This document shows, in pieces, positions 10,408 to 20,639 of a stretch of DNA of 64,000 bases. The notes beneath the pieces were generated by a model. That model was not told where the DNA came from and did not search any database. It was given only the letters and a program-made list of their open reading frames with translations. Position numbers and translations under genes: made by a program. This DNA comes from Argyresthia goedartella (Eukaryota; Arthropoda; Insecta; Lepidoptera; Argyresthiidae), in the NCBI GenBank assembly GCA_949825045.1, contig OX463820.1:3980501-4044500 (forward strand), written 5' to 3'. Within the stretch, counting starts at the first letter, position 1, and each line of letters begins with the position of its first letter.

Positions 10408-10950
10408 TGTTCGATTCCAAATCGATATTCGATCGATGGTTTCGGAACGGCCATTTTGAATTTGACGTTGCTGCCAACCTTGCAGTTTTTGACAACTGAA
10501 AGACGAAAGCCCTCGCAATGTAAACGCGCTTTGATAGGGTATTGAAATTAAATCGCAAGCCATCTGGAATGTATTCGGGTTTCCCTCAGGATTGTCTATA
10601 TAGCTGAGTGTGTTGTGGTTCCCCGAACCAGATAAAGTTCGCATTTACGTGGCCGATTGGTTTTTCCCACGTAACATAACCTGTGTTGGAACACTGTGCT
10701 CATCGAAGCTGGCCTGCCAGTCATACCTGGTTGGCTGAAGAACCTGTCTACCAAGAAGAGCCTAGGGTGCACCCGGGCCTTGCAGAGAGACAGGAGGTTG
10801 ACGGGACCGAAGCACAGACCAGGTTAGATCGACTCCATTTACCTTAGCTCGGTGAATCGCCGACGTTCACACTTCATGGCAACTGATCGCTAAGCTACCT
10901 CGTAGCTGATGGGCCCCTACGAGGTCATTAGGTGCCGAGAAGCCTGAACA
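10408..10950 (+). repeat. BEL/Pao 3' LTR
   Basis: 543 bp, same length as the 5' LTR with about four substitutions, followed by the target copy TATAT. Minus-strand ORFs inside both LTRs are mirrored copies and probably not genes. Confidence 0.92.
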
Positions 10951-11539
10951 TATATTTTGACATGGCAATACAGCGTCATTGTCATAAATTTAAAGCTTCA
11001 TTCGTCTCTGCGTTTCGCTTGATGTCGTACGTTACGGGTGTGCCCTTACGTTCCTTGATTAACTTTATTGTTAACTCAATGTTCGTTGTTAACTCAGTTG
11101 GGATTTTGTTGTAAAGCTTGTGAAATCAATTGTAAAATCATGATATAATAAAATTCCTGAATAAATTGCGTTCATTCAACATTCACTTCCGGCAGTTCAT
11201 TAACTTATTCCCTTCACTATAAATGTCAAATTTTATGGTTTGTTATTGAGGTTTGCCATCTAGAGACAAATGGACTGTAGTGCTTTTTCCCGTCTGGAAG
11301 CCATACTGTGTACTGTTGATCACCTTGTGTCGCTATAGAATGAGTGAATTTTATCAATTGAAGACAAGATCCTAAGAGATTAAGATCCTCACTAAAGAAT
11401 TCAATAGCAACATACGGTTAACTCACTGCACGGCAATCGTAGAAACTGTAATGAATAAAGATAAGCAAATATAAATAATAAAATCATATCATGAGGGTCA
11501 AACATATCACAGAGGTATCACTGAAACAATGATGCACAT
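10951..11539. other. Spacer with no gene seen
   Basis: AT-rich DNA between the BEL/Pao target site and the 3' tail of LINE A copy 1. I see no coding region, RNA gene or clear repeat. Confidence 0.6.
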
Positions 11540-11568
11540 ATTTATTTATTTATTTATTTATTTATTTG
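11540..11568 (-). repeat. (AAAT)n 3' tail of LINE A copy 1
   Basis: About seven TTTA units on the plus strand, i.e. an AAAT tail on the element strand. Simple-repeat tails of this type are usual 3' ends of CR1/Jockey-group LINEs. Confidence 0.85.
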
Positions 11569-12129
11569 CATAAGCGCACACCCACACACAAAACATTGCA
11601 GATACTTAACAAAAAATAACATTGGTACCACTGAACAAAAATAACATCGCAGAAAACAAAAATACTTATAAACATTCAGAAACAACTAGAAACTATAGTT
11701 AAAGTAATTACACCTTGAGACAGGTAGGACATAGGTACCAAAGTACCTATATCGCATTAGAACTGAGGGTGGTGTGGCATCTGCAAAAAGGTTCTGACTC
11801 AGCATGTGCCTAAGAAGTAGACTCCTCAGGCGCTGATCTTCCGTCAGTACCGGAACAAGGGAGACGGCGTGCTCAACTGAAAGCATTAACAGAAGGTACC
11901 TGACTTATTTGTTAGTGTATACTTTTAGTTTAAAAGGTATAAGTTTATACTATACAAATTGATAATATTAGTAGGATTAGTTAGTATTGGTTAATTGAAT
12001 ACGATATAGAATACTGTTATGTAGATAATAAAGCATATAGAATATAATAATAATAATAGAGTATAGCTGAATTTATTTTATAATTAGTTGATTACAATTT
12101 ATTTATGTATTAATAATGCAGGCGGGACT

Positions 12130-12360
12130 AGGGGAGCATCTTTTGTAAGCCCAAAAGAGTTTTTTTTAATGAATTCTTAAAGGCTACTTTACTTTCAAGC
12201 TGTCTAAGTGGCGGAGGTAGGTCGTTCCAGCACTTAGTAGCCTGGAACCGGAAGCTACCACGAAACGCAGAAGTCCGGTGCCGCGGCATACTAAGCGGCT
12301 TTGTGCATAGTCTGATACAGTTGCGATCTCCCTTTAATGTCCAGCGCCAAACAACATAAC
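12130..12360 (-). pseudogene. Frameshifted C-terminus of LINE A ORF2
   Basis: Past the stop at 12334 another minus-strand frame reads through TSAFRGSFRFQATKCWNDLPPPL and on to the ORF2 end. The plus-strand copy has the matching SFRGSFRFAASKCWNDIPPPV in its main ORF2 frame. A small indel near 12350-12360 therefore removes about 75 residues from the main ORF. The effect on activity is unknown. Confidence 0.75.
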
Positions 12361-14991
12361 TCCAAACATAAGTGTTGCCATAAATAGCTTAAGTCGGTTT
12401 TTCATTTTTAGCAAGTTTGCATTATTTAAAAAAGGAGTAACGTGAGTGCGAGCAGGAATATTAAAACAAAATCGGGCACAGGCATTCTGAACGCGTTGAA
12501 GCAGTTTATGGGATTTAGCATTTAAGCAAGGGCCATAAGCAGTAAAGGCGTAGTTAATTTTGGACATCACCAAAGAATCACAGAGAAGTATTCGTGTGTT
12601 TACATTGAGATATCTTCGGAGCTTGTACAAGACTCTAAGCCGGAAGAAACAGTTTCTTGCTACCTCTACCACATGCTTTTCGAATCTTAAGTGACAGTCC
12701 ATAACCACACCCAAATTACGCGCTTCGCTTACAAAGCTCAGCGGCTCCCTCCCAATCATAATCGCGGGATGTAGTGCCATTATTTTATCGGTTTGTGTTT
12801 TTGTACCCAAAATCATTGCTTTAGACTTGCTTTTATTTAGTAATAAGCCATTTTGTACACACCATCTGTAGATACGATCTAAGTCCTCATTCAAAGCGTG
12901 TACTGCATCATCGATGTTACTAGTGTTTGCAGAGACAAATATTTGTAGGTCATCTGCATAGAGATGGTAACTACAGGATTTTATGCATGTAACTATGTCA
13001 GCTGTGTAAATGCTGAAAAGGAGCGGACCCAAGATTGACCCTTGAGGAATTCCCCTTCTTACTTGTTGCAAATCCGACTTAACTAAAGATCCATCTGCCT
13101 TGCCAATGACCACTTGCTGCACTCTATTGGATAAATAGCTTTGGAACCACCTGATCGTTTCATTATTGAACCCATAATAAACTAACTTAGAGATCAGCAA
13201 TTCTAAGTTTAAGGAGTCAAACGCTTTAGAAAAATCTAGAAGAGCCAGAATCGTACCATTTTTGTTACCTTGATTTCCCAAAATGATGTCGATAACGTCA
13301 AGCAAGGCGGAGGACGTGCTATGATGCTTACGAAACCCAGATTGGCGTTCCGGCAGGACATCGTTTTCCTCACAGTAGGCGATCACTTGCTTATATACAA
13401 CCGTTTCCAAAATCTTCGAAAAATAAGGTAATATGCTTATTGGCCTAAGGTCGGTATAATCTGAGGGGTTGTTATTTTTGGGAAGTGGGTTGATTGTCCC
13501 TATCTTCCATTGATCGGGAAAACTACACGATAGAATGGACCCATTTACCACAGTAGTAATATGACTCAGGGTGAATGAAAGAGACAAAATGATCATGTCT
13601 CTATTTATTTTGTCGCAGCCCATGGCATTTGATGGTAAATCCAAAATTATTTTCAAGATTTCTGATTCATCAATGGTATTTAATTTGAGATAAATATTAT
13701 CGCGATGTCTATTAGATTCAAGATATGTCAAATAAGTTAAGTTAAAATTATAATTATTGGGAATATTCAAAAAATGATTGTTTATAATGTCAGGATGTTG
13801 GAGATGTTCTGGAAGCGGTGCATATTTCTGATCCGGTAACACAGATTTTTTTAGATTTTTCCAAAGCGCCTTACCATTAGTCACATTGCGATTTATGTGC
13901 TGTTCATAATAGGCCTTTTTCTCAAAAAACATGCTGGAGTTGACCAGATGTTTAAGATTTATGTAGTATAGTTTATGTGCATCTGATTTTGTTTTGGACC
14001 AATTGACATGCGCTTTATCACGTAGGTACATCATGTGGACAATGTTAGATGTGAGCCACGGCTTATTTTCCTCCCTAATTGTTTTTGTTTTTTCAGGCGC
14101 ATGACGATCAAACAAGGCTATCAAAGAAGAGGTAATAAACGATACAGCGGCATTTACATCGATATTAGAATCCGCTTTGACATCTAGACAGGGTAATTTC
14201 GAAATGTCCTCGTTAAATTGGGCTACGTCTATATTTTTTAAAGCTCTAAAAGTAACTGTTTTGGGCGGTATCCTTTCCCTCCTTATCTTAAGGCTGCACG
14301 TTATCAATGCGTGACCACCAAGCTCTGGGATACTTAGCACTGAGACATTGCCTACGGGCGCATCCGTACAAATCAGATCAATCAAAGTTTGGCTGTGAGA
14401 GGTGTAGTGTGTTGGCTCTGTAACACAGTTTTTAAGATTTAAAGAGTCGAGAAATTGGTTAACTTTGCTCGTAGTATTGTTGTTACAAAGCAGATTTATG
14501 TTAAAGTCCCCCATCAAAATAATGTAGTCATAATTTGTAAAAGACGAGATGGATTCGGTAATCGCATCAAGAAAAACATCTGTATTAACCCATTGAGGCC
14601 GATATGCTGTTCCTACAATAAGTTTACGCGTATTTAAAGTCATTCTAAGCCAAAACTGTTCAATGGAATCTGGAGCAGGAGGATGAGTACATACTCGTGC
14701 AGAAATCCCCATTTTGACATAAAAACCTACTCCTCCCCCTCCCGAGCGGACTTTACGATTACGTGGGACATGACGTAACCTGTATCCCGGAATAGTAGGT
14801 GCGTGCGCTTCCTCGCCTGCGCGCAGCCATGTTTCATTTATCGCAAGGATATCAGGCGATTCGCGCGTGACTGCGACCTCGAGCTCGTCGTGCTTTGTGC
14901 CCAGCGAGCCGGCATTGAAAAGACCCAACTTGAAGTGCTTAGACTTGGTAGTCATTGCGCAAAATTGATAATGGAGAAATTGCTTGTACAA
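12334..14991 (-). CDS. LINE A ORF2: endonuclease-reverse transcriptase
   Basis: 885 residues, uninterrupted. The N-terminal apurinic-type endonuclease shows LFNAGSLGTKHDELE, the acidic AINETWL (Glu), GTAYRPQWV, MGDFNINLL (Asp/Asn) and a histidine in PELGGHALI. The RT follows with NPLPKNNNPSDYTDLRPISI, LLDFSKAFDSL (motif A), RRGIPQGSILGPLLF and the catalytic HLYADDLQIF. The thumb and C-terminal region reach LQRVQNACARFCF. The protein nicks target DNA and copies element RNA from the nick. It is the best preserved RT in the window; only the C-terminal end is shifted. Trans-supply to other copies is possible but cannot be judged from sequence. Confidence 0.9.
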   Translation of the reverse strand: MYKQFLHYQFCAMTTKSKHFKLGLFNAGSLGTKHDELEVAVTRESPDILAINETWLRAGEEAHAPTIPGYRLRHVPRNRKVRSGGGGVGFYVKMGISARVCTHPPAPDSIEQFWLRMTLNTRKLIVGTAYRPQWVNTDVFLDAITESISSFTNYDYIILMGDFNINLLCNNNTTSKVNQFLDSLNLKNCVTEPTHYTSHSQTLIDLICTDAPVGNVSVLSIPELGGHALITCSLKIRRERIPPKTVTFRALKNIDVAQFNEDISKLPCLDVKADSNIDVNAAVSFITSSLIALFDRHAPEKTKTIREENKPWLTSNIVHMMYLRDKAHVNWSKTKSDAHKLYYINLKHLVNSSMFFEKKAYYEQHINRNVTNGKALWKNLKKSVLPDQKYAPLPEHLQHPDIINNHFLNIPNNYNFNLTYLTYLESNRHRDNIYLKLNTIDESEILKIILDLPSNAMGCDKINRDMIILSLSFTLSHITTVVNGSILSCSFPDQWKIGTINPLPKNNNPSDYTDLRPISILPYFSKILETVVYKQVIAYCEENDVLPERQSGFRKHHSTSSALLDVIDIILGNQGNKNGTILALLDFSKAFDSLNLELLISKLVYYGFNNETIRWFQSYLSNRVQQVVIGKADGSLVKSDLQQVRRGIPQGSILGPLLFSIYTADIVTCIKSCSYHLYADDLQIFVSANTSNIDDAVHALNEDLDRIYRWCVQNGLLLNKSKSKAMILGTKTQTDKIMALHPAIMIGREPLSFVSEARNLGVVMDCHLRFEKHVVEVARNCFFRLRVLYKLRRYLNVNTRILLCDSLVMSKINYAFTAYGPCLNAKSHKLLQRVQNACARFCFNIPARTHVTPFLNNANLLKMKNRLKLFMATLMFGVMLFGAGH

Positions 14992-15568
14992 CGTGGCATT
15001 CCGGGTACGGGTAAACTAAATTAAGCAAGCATGATGCAGTCCAGGAATAATATGTATTATTTAGAAATAAATATATGCAGTTGTCAAAAGATATATAATT
15101 GATTATGATATAAATAATTAGTAACATATGTCTAATGTCAAATGAGCAGTCACATTGATAAATTAAAATGTGAATTATAGCGGCTAGTACAATTATTTCT
15201 CTATAAGATTGTTCATGTAGATTTACGATTTTATAACGCCATACCTCAATTACAGATACCCACACCAACCTCGCGAGTTCGCACAATAATAATGCGGCAG
15301 GAATTGCCAAAAACAAACAAACAAGTAAAAATAAATACAGCAGCGGGGAACAAAAATAGAAATGCAAAATATAATAGTCCGAAAGCATACAAAATCCGGT
15401 TGAGAGCCTGGTTAGTAGCAAGTTCAAGCAAAGCATAATGCAAGAAGTAAAATTAAGCACTAACAGTAATATTTTCAAAAACCCGTAGGTCCTTTTCGTT
15501 ACGGATCCGGTGCACCGCAGATGACTCATCGCGCTTGGCTTGAATACGCCCCTCTCTCGACCAAACAA
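14939..15568 (-). other. Hydrophobic 209-codon ORF bridging ORF1 and ORF2
   Basis: This open frame starts inside the ORF1 3' end, crosses the whole spacer and ends inside the ORF2 5' end. Its middle is very rich in Leu, Ile, Tyr and Cys and would predict several membrane segments. The spacer is AT-rich, which favours such codons by chance, and the plus-strand family copy has only a 68-codon hydrophobic ORF at the same place. Most likely an incidental reading of the spacer. Confidence 0.3.
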
Positions 15569-16247
15569 ACCGCCAGTGATGGACGCGAGATGCCTCGCGC
15601 GCCAGGCTGAATAGTTTTCTATTTGTTTTAGTCATTCTCTCGTTTACATATATACGGCGTATGTCATGCTGCGGAAGGCCGAGATCTGCCGTGGTGACCG
15701 TGCCTCTGCGCACCCTGGAGCTCCGAATGAAGTCGTCTCTCAGCGCTCGTCTGGCCAGGGATATGATGATGGGTCGCGGACGGGGTATTGATTCGCCCGG
15801 CAGCGCAGTTGAGCGGCGCGGCCCGACGCGAGCCGCATTTACCACTTCCCGCTGATCCAGAGAGATCCCCAACTTAGAGGCCACCGCGGAGACGATGTGG
15901 ACGCAAGACTCGGCTTCGTACTCGGGTATTCCTGATATCTCCACATCGTTGAGGAGGTTGACTTGCTCTCGATCATTTAGGTCAGAGCGCAGCTGCTCAA
16001 TCACCTCCTGAAGCCCAGATGTATTTGTTTCCCGCTGTACCCGAGAAACGGCTTTGAGCTCATTTTTTAGGCGCTCGTTCTCCTGCTCGAGGTGGGCCAC
16101 TCGGCCGGTGACCGCCTGGACAGTCTTCGTCAGATCGACTATCTGCTCGCTGAGAAAGTCAGTGGTCCGCGTAAACTCAGCCTTCACTGCGTGAATTTCC
16201 TTAACATAACATAACATAAGCAAGCAATATTGGTGGAAAAACATCAT
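15453..16247 (-). CDS. LINE A ORF1, coiled-coil nucleic-acid-binding protein
   Basis: 264 residues as read, but the first about 12 lie in flanking DNA beyond the truncation near 16212, so the natural N-terminus is missing. Residues about 30-75 form a heptad-like coiled coil (VAHLEQENERLKNELKAV). After it come DVEISGIPEYEAE and REVVNAARVG, then YVNERMTKTNRKLF and a W-rich end. This layout resembles ORF1 proteins of CR1-like LINEs and the baculovirus FP25-like fold, which package element RNA. The equivalent in copy 2 shares VNERLTKLNRVLF and WVWTREGR. Confidence 0.8.
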   Translation of the reverse strand: MMFFHQYCLLMLCYVKEIHAVKAEFTRTTDFLSEQIVDLTKTVQAVTGRVAHLEQENERLKNELKAVSRVQRETNTSGLQEVIEQLRSDLNDREQVNLLNDVEISGIPEYEAESCVHIVSAVASKLGISLDQREVVNAARVGPRRSTALPGESIPRPRPIIISLARRALRDDFIRSSRVRRGTVTTADLGLPQHDIRRIYVNERMTKTNRKLFSLAREASRVHHWRFVWSREGRIQAKRDESSAVHRIRNEKDLRVFENITVSA

Positions 16248-16495
16248 GTTCGATATTAGGATTTTTATAAACTAATGTTCCATTTGCAAAGCAGGAATAT
16301 ACGAGAGACACCCTACTAAAGCCCCAATTTTATAACCACCTATTGCTCATGGATGCATTGGTCTCATAAGACCTCTTCCTAACATAGTTTGTGATGTAGT
16401 AGAGATAGAAGGAAAACATCTATCTATAGTTCTATCTATCCATAGTATCTATCCATAGTTGATGGATTTTCCCGATTTGTAGTAGCCATTGTCCA
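16213..16495. other. Spacer with short degenerate repeats
   Basis: AT-rich with several TCTATCTATAG and TCTATCCATAG motifs between 16418 and 16460. No gene seen. Confidence 0.5.
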
Positions 16496-16539
16496 GACTC
16501 CACGTGTCGCCGGCGTGCTGCCTGCCGACACGTGGAGTC
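16496..16539. repeat. Inverted repeat with 14-bp perfect arms
   Basis: GACTCCACGTGTCG (16496-16509) and its exact reverse complement (16526-16539) flank a 16-nt GC-rich spacer. It may belong to, or lie just beyond, the LTR of the second BEL/Pao element. Confidence 0.9.
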
Positions 16540-16555
16540 GCCGCTACAGGTACGA

Positions 16556-16873
16556 CGATGTCCAATCCACACGGATCACTTGATCGCTGACGCGAATCTA
16601 CTTATTTCCCGACGATGTAGATGATTAACACTCCGACCAGGCTCGACGCCTGTACTTGGTAATTGGTACACCGAAATACCATCAATGGCACGACGCCTGA
16701 GCAGACATGTTGTTTTTCTCCCGACGAGAAAAGGGGTAAAGATAACCTCAATTTTTTTCCTCTCGTTGGTACGAGTGACAGCTGCGGTCCGTTTCCGCTT
16801 AGTGATGTCCCGAAAACTCGCGGTCGATCCGCGCAACAAAAACCGGTGCGTTCCGAAGCATAAATATTAAACA
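16556..16873 (-). repeat. Presumed LTR of a second BEL/Pao element
   Basis: The right edge is firm: on the minus strand the pol end is followed by CGGGCGGGTGAC and then TGTTTAATATTTATGC, the place where the 3' LTR starts in the intact element. The LTR is unlike that of the 5845-10950 element, and its left end is not determined because no partner LTR is in the window. Confidence 0.4.
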
Positions 16874-16904
16874 GTCACCCGCCCGGACAGGCCCGAACCT
16901 GTCC

Positions 16905-17405
16905 CTAATCAATAGGAAGGCGAGAAAGTGTTGCGACCGCTCTCTTGAGGACCGAGTCCCCCACCTTGACTTCTGCTGATCGAGGCGTGCCATCCCGACC
17001 CGTGTACAAATTGACGATCCGTCCTCGTCTCCATCTCAATGATGGCAGGTTCGCATCCTTAATCAGCACCAAATCACCGACTTGAGGGGGGCTCGTCCGG
17101 TCAGTCCACTTAAGGCGCTGCTGCAAGATGTGCAAGTACTCAAGGGACCACCGTTTCCAAAAATCTTGAGCCATCTGCTGCAACATCTGCCACCTAGTTA
17201 ACCGACTTAACTTAACATCACCGAATGGGTATTCTGGCAGGGCGTTAAGGGGCTGATCTATCAGGAAGTGACCCGGCGTCAACGCTTCCAAATCATTTGG
17301 ATCCGAACTGAGCGGGCACAACGGACGCGAGTTCAGTGTCATTTCAATTTTACAGACCAGCGTCGCAAGCTCTTCAAAGCGTAGAGAGGTCTCACCGATG
17401 ATCCT
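16905..17405 (-). pseudogene. BEL/Pao integrase C-terminal part (second element)
   Basis: About 165 codons on the minus strand, starting at GRR-like codons near 17402 with RFEELATLVCKIE, running through NSRPLCPLSSDPNDLEALTP, WKRWSLEYLHILQQRLKW and LRWRRGRIVNLYTGRDGTP to a TAG just before the LTR. It is closely similar to the integrase tail of the element at 5845-10950 and keeps the natural end that the other copy has lost by frameshift. Everything upstream is cut at 17405, where a LINE begins. Confidence 0.85.
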
Positions 17406-17699
17406 CCTGCAAAAACTTTACACATTAATAATAGAAAAATACAAAATTCAAATAATAGAATGAAAACGGTTTGGCAAATCATAAACCTTGAAACTGGCAA
17501 AGTTATACCAAGGGACAATGATTTCTGCTTAAAGACAGGTGATGATGTTGTTAAATCCAACGCTGAGGTAGCTCGAGCTTTTAAAACATTCTTCACCAAT
17601 GTACCCTTACTCACAACAGAGCGTCTAAATTCATCTCCATATGAAGCAGAGACTTTGTTAAAAAACAGTACTGGAAACAGTAATGTATATTTTAGATTT

Positions 17700-18240
17700 A
17701 GATTTTAGATTTAGATTTCTTTATTAATCCATAAATCACACTTACAGTTTGCACCAACACATGTGAATAGTAATAATACAATGAAATAGAGATATTAATT
17801 AATACAATAATATAGCAATACAATTTATAAAATAACAAATTAAATTAAAATCAACAAATTAAATTAAAGCAAGTTCATTGTGAAAAACTAATTATCAATA
17901 AATTTCTCACACGTAAATAGAATTGTGTTAAGGTACTTAATAACTATTTGAGTAAATTGCCAAAGGCGCATACCAAAAATATCAGTTTCCGGGTACTGAG
18001 TGATACACGCATTCAGCAATGTCAGTGCCTGGAAGGTGGGTGCGTGTCGAGCATGCTCTGTACGGGCCACACCCGTCGCAAAAAGCGGCCGAGAGCGCAA
18101 CATTGCGTAGTATCTAGGAGCCGATAAGGTACAGCTTTGCAGAGCTGTGGGATTGTCCACTCTATTGTGCATAAGGAGATAGTAGTGCACGAGTAGCGCT
18201 AGAGTATTTTAAATGCTATCAATAATATAATATATATAAT
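17700..18240 (-). mobile_element. 3' end of another LINE inserted in LINE D
   Basis: The left end has TTTAGA-type simple repeats (17695-17722), the 3' tail of a minus-strand element. At 17888-18190 an open frame resembles an ORF2 C-terminus (HNRVDNP..., RSRPLFATGVARTEHARHAP). LINE D codons continue on both sides, which marks this as a later insertion. Confidence 0.65.
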
Positions 18241-18984
18241 ATTGTCAAAACGTATAGATTACTTAACTTAAAAAATACTGAAGACCTGTGGGGTATATCA
18301 GTCAAAGTCATTGGTTCAATAATACTTGTTATAGCCCCCACACCTAGCTTATATATTTAATAAATGTGTTGACGATGGAGCTTTTCCAGACCTCATGAAA
18401 CATAGTAAACTGATACCTCTGTTCAAGTCGGGAGACAAGGGTGATCCTTCAAATTTCAGATCATTATCTGTTCTTCCAGCACTAAGTAAATTTTTTGAAA
18501 AGATTATACTCAATCAAATACTCTCACCCTTCAACCGTACAAAACAACTCCACGCCAAACAATACGGTTTCACTAGGGGTAAATCGACTACGGCTGAGGT
18601 ATTACCCTTATATCTCATATTTTTTCTGCATGGGAAGCCGCACAGGATGCTATCGGTGTTTTTGCGATCTGTCGAAGGCATTTGATTGATAGCTGTAATG
18701 TTAACCTAAGAAATAATCACAGACTACTTGCGCCACGGTTTAGACTCGCGAAGGTTAGCAATTATTTCAAGGGTCAATGCTTTTCTGCTATAACAAGATA
18801 CCTCTGGAGATCTTGAATTTGCCATTTAAGCAATTTAAAAACCATGCTAAAGCGACTTTGTCGAAAAAGGGATATTATAATGTTCAAGATTACTTAAATG
18901 ACGGGACTGTATGGGGTTAATCTGGCTCAACACAGACGTTGCTGTTAATAATTTTGTAATTAATTATTCCTGCTTATTAATTAT

Positions 18985-18988
<4 letters not shown>

Positions 18989-19019
<31 letters not shown>
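18989..19019. repeat. (AT)n microsatellite
   Basis: About 15 uninterrupted AT units in the 3' region of LINE D copy 1. Confidence 0.95.
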
Positions 19020-19022
<3 letters not shown>

Positions 19023-19205
19023 CAGCACAAGCAATTTTTAAAATAGATCTAAAAATCAATCTGTGGGAATTTCTACGCCCTTCTTCTCCCACAGTGGTCC
19101 AATGATGGATGGATGACAGATAGAGAAGTGGCAAAAAATTACGATTGCTAAGTGTATGTAAATATCTACAGGAATAAAGATATTTGGAATTGGAATTGGA
19201 ATTCC

Positions 19206-20309
19206 TCACAAAAGACTCATGGTATGCCTTCCCAAATAATGCACAATGCAGAAAAAGAGATAAGCAAGTTATGTCCAAACATATCTGGTGGGGAGATGCC
19301 AGCTAGATACCCGAATGCATGCACCGAGCTTTATATTGGAAGACTAACTACACACGCCTCACATCTGCATTCGAAGAAGAGAAAACGATAGAAGTAATTA
19401 ACGATATTCTTGTCCTTATATACTCCAAGAAACCACAGTGAGCTACAATCAAATGCAAGGAAACGGACTTCGAGATTATTCATAGACCACATAAACTACA
19501 CTAAGGACTCTAGTCTTGTGCCTGCTCGGTCATCAGAAAGAGCCCTCCGTACTAGGACATTTCAGTCAGTGTACTAATACACTCTAACAGCTCTATTAGT
19601 ACTATTAGGACGTTGGCTCTTAAGAATAAAAAATATGCTTGCTCAGTCATCAGAGAGCGCTCCCTACCAGGACATTCCAGTCAGTGTACCAGTAAGCTCT
19701 AACAGCTTTTAAGTACTATTAGGACATTGGATCTTAACAATAAAAAATGGAGCTATAGGTAGGTTAACCTTTCCTTTTGTGCAGAGCAGAAACATGAGAG
19801 TATAAACTCTCATCATAACATTAACGTATTTATTCAATTGTATGTGTCTGTTTGCATTGCAGAAATAAAAAAATAAATAATATTTGATTTCCCTTCATAC
19901 TTAAACAGGCATAGGACTAAATACATTAACTATTGACTATCACAGGCGACGATACTTCTCTCGGTTGCGAGTTGACTAAAACAGGTAAAAAAAAAGTTTG
20001 TGTAAAATAAGCAAAAACTGATCTCTATTGCAATACCTACGCCAGTCAATTGACGGCAAGAGCGAGTTCAGAGAACAATAGACCATCTGGAATGGTTGTT
20101 AAGGTTCCTTTCTGTTATGGCACGCACCGCACACCTGCTCTCTAGGCATGGCTCCCGCTCGCCACTCTCTCGGAGCGATGTCCGAATATACCGAATATCC
20201 GATTAGCGTAGGGAAACGTTTCCTTTCGTTCATTGCACACTAAAGTTCCCTAATCGTTCTTCGTACATGACCGACACAAGACTCCTTTAGTATCGGCTGC
20301 GAACTCATC
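19206..20309. other. Non-coding stretch with one tandem duplication
   Basis: I see no gene. The tandem pair at 19519-19747 is listed separately. The stretch from 20060 to 20300 is less AT-rich and leads into the env-like ORF. Confidence 0.5.
19519..19747. repeat. Two-copy tandem repeat, about 117 bp per unit
   Basis: Unit 1 starts TGCCTGCTCGGTCATCAG at 19519 and unit 2 TGCTTGCTCAGTCATCAG at 19636. Both contain CAGTCAGTGTAC and end near AATAAAAAAT. The units differ at several positions, so the duplication is not very recent. Confidence 0.85.
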
Positions 20310-20606
20310 ATGGCGAACGTCCATATCAAAATCATCACGAAAACCACATTAATACTGAATGAGAAGAATACCGAACCAAAGATCGACGACAACATTGCGG
20401 ATCAATTCCACCTGAGACCACTCCACGATACGACCACTATCATATCCCAACTTAGGTGGATACCGAGCATTTGGACTGTCATGCTAATCATTATAATTAT
20501 ATGTGACTGTGGATACTCCTGCTTCGAAATTAGCATCAAGAAAAAGAAGCCGAGCCCGTGCGCAAAGTTGCATCCTCAGCTCTCTCTTAAGGTTAAGACG
20601 AGATAA
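20310..20606 (+). pseudogene. Possible C-terminal part of a retroviral env-like protein
   Basis: 98 codons with a hydrophobic segment near residues 50-68 (WIPSIWTVMLIIIIICDCGY) followed by a Lys-rich tail, the layout of a membrane anchor and cytoplasmic tail. It ends about 30 nt before an LTR-like segment, as env does in errantivirus-like insect elements. The ectodomain is not recognisable upstream. The identification is mainly positional, and another single-pass membrane protein fragment is possible. Confidence 0.4.
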
Positions 20607-20639
20607 GAGTTGGCACAGTCCCAATGACAGAGGCGATAG

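Larger units (their letters stand above)
5845..10950 (+). mobile_element. BEL/Pao LTR retrotransposon, structurally complete, RT-deleted
   Basis: Two 543-bp LTRs (5845-6387 and 10408-10950) flank a primer site, a gag region, a protease, an RNase H, an integrase part and a purine-rich tract. TATAT stands on both sides as a 5-bp target duplication. I count about four differences between the LTRs, which points to a recent insertion. The RT domain and the integrase N-terminus are missing and one TAG separates gag from pol, so the copy cannot move on its own unless other copies supply enzymes. Confidence 0.9.
11540..16212 (-). mobile_element. LINE family A, copy 1 (CR1/Jockey group), 5'-truncated
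   Basis: On the minus strand it has ORF1 (coiled coil plus an RNA-binding-like domain), a spacer, ORF2 (endonuclease plus RT), a 3' region and an (AAAT)n tail at 11540-11568. ORF2 is open for 885 codons, which is unusual in this window. The 5' edge near 16200-16212 is a short ATAACAT-type repeat, where the element is probably cut. Family A also occurs at 58.3-63.0 kb on the plus strand with the same domain order. Confidence 0.85.
17406..19205 (+). mobile_element. LINE family D, copy 1, internally deleted and split
   Basis: The ORF2 linker region is at 17406-17697 (FKTFFTNVPLL, LNSSPYEAETLL). After an inserted minus-strand LINE piece the frame resumes near 18250 and reads FPDLMKHSKLIPLFKSGD, then RT fingers with KFFEKIILNQIL and AKQYGFTRGKST. 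A frameshift puts motif A (CDLSKAFD) in another frame at about 18665. From there the sequence jumps directly to the ORF2 C-terminus (about 18715-18925), losing the RT core with the YADD box. A 3' region follows with an (AT)n run and a GGAATT-type tail near 19180-19203. Confidence 0.75.

Noticed and set aside
11540..11568. CRISPR-like or satellite array
   Set aside because: A simple (AAAT)n LINE tail. No CRISPR-type spacer arrays exist anywhere in the window.
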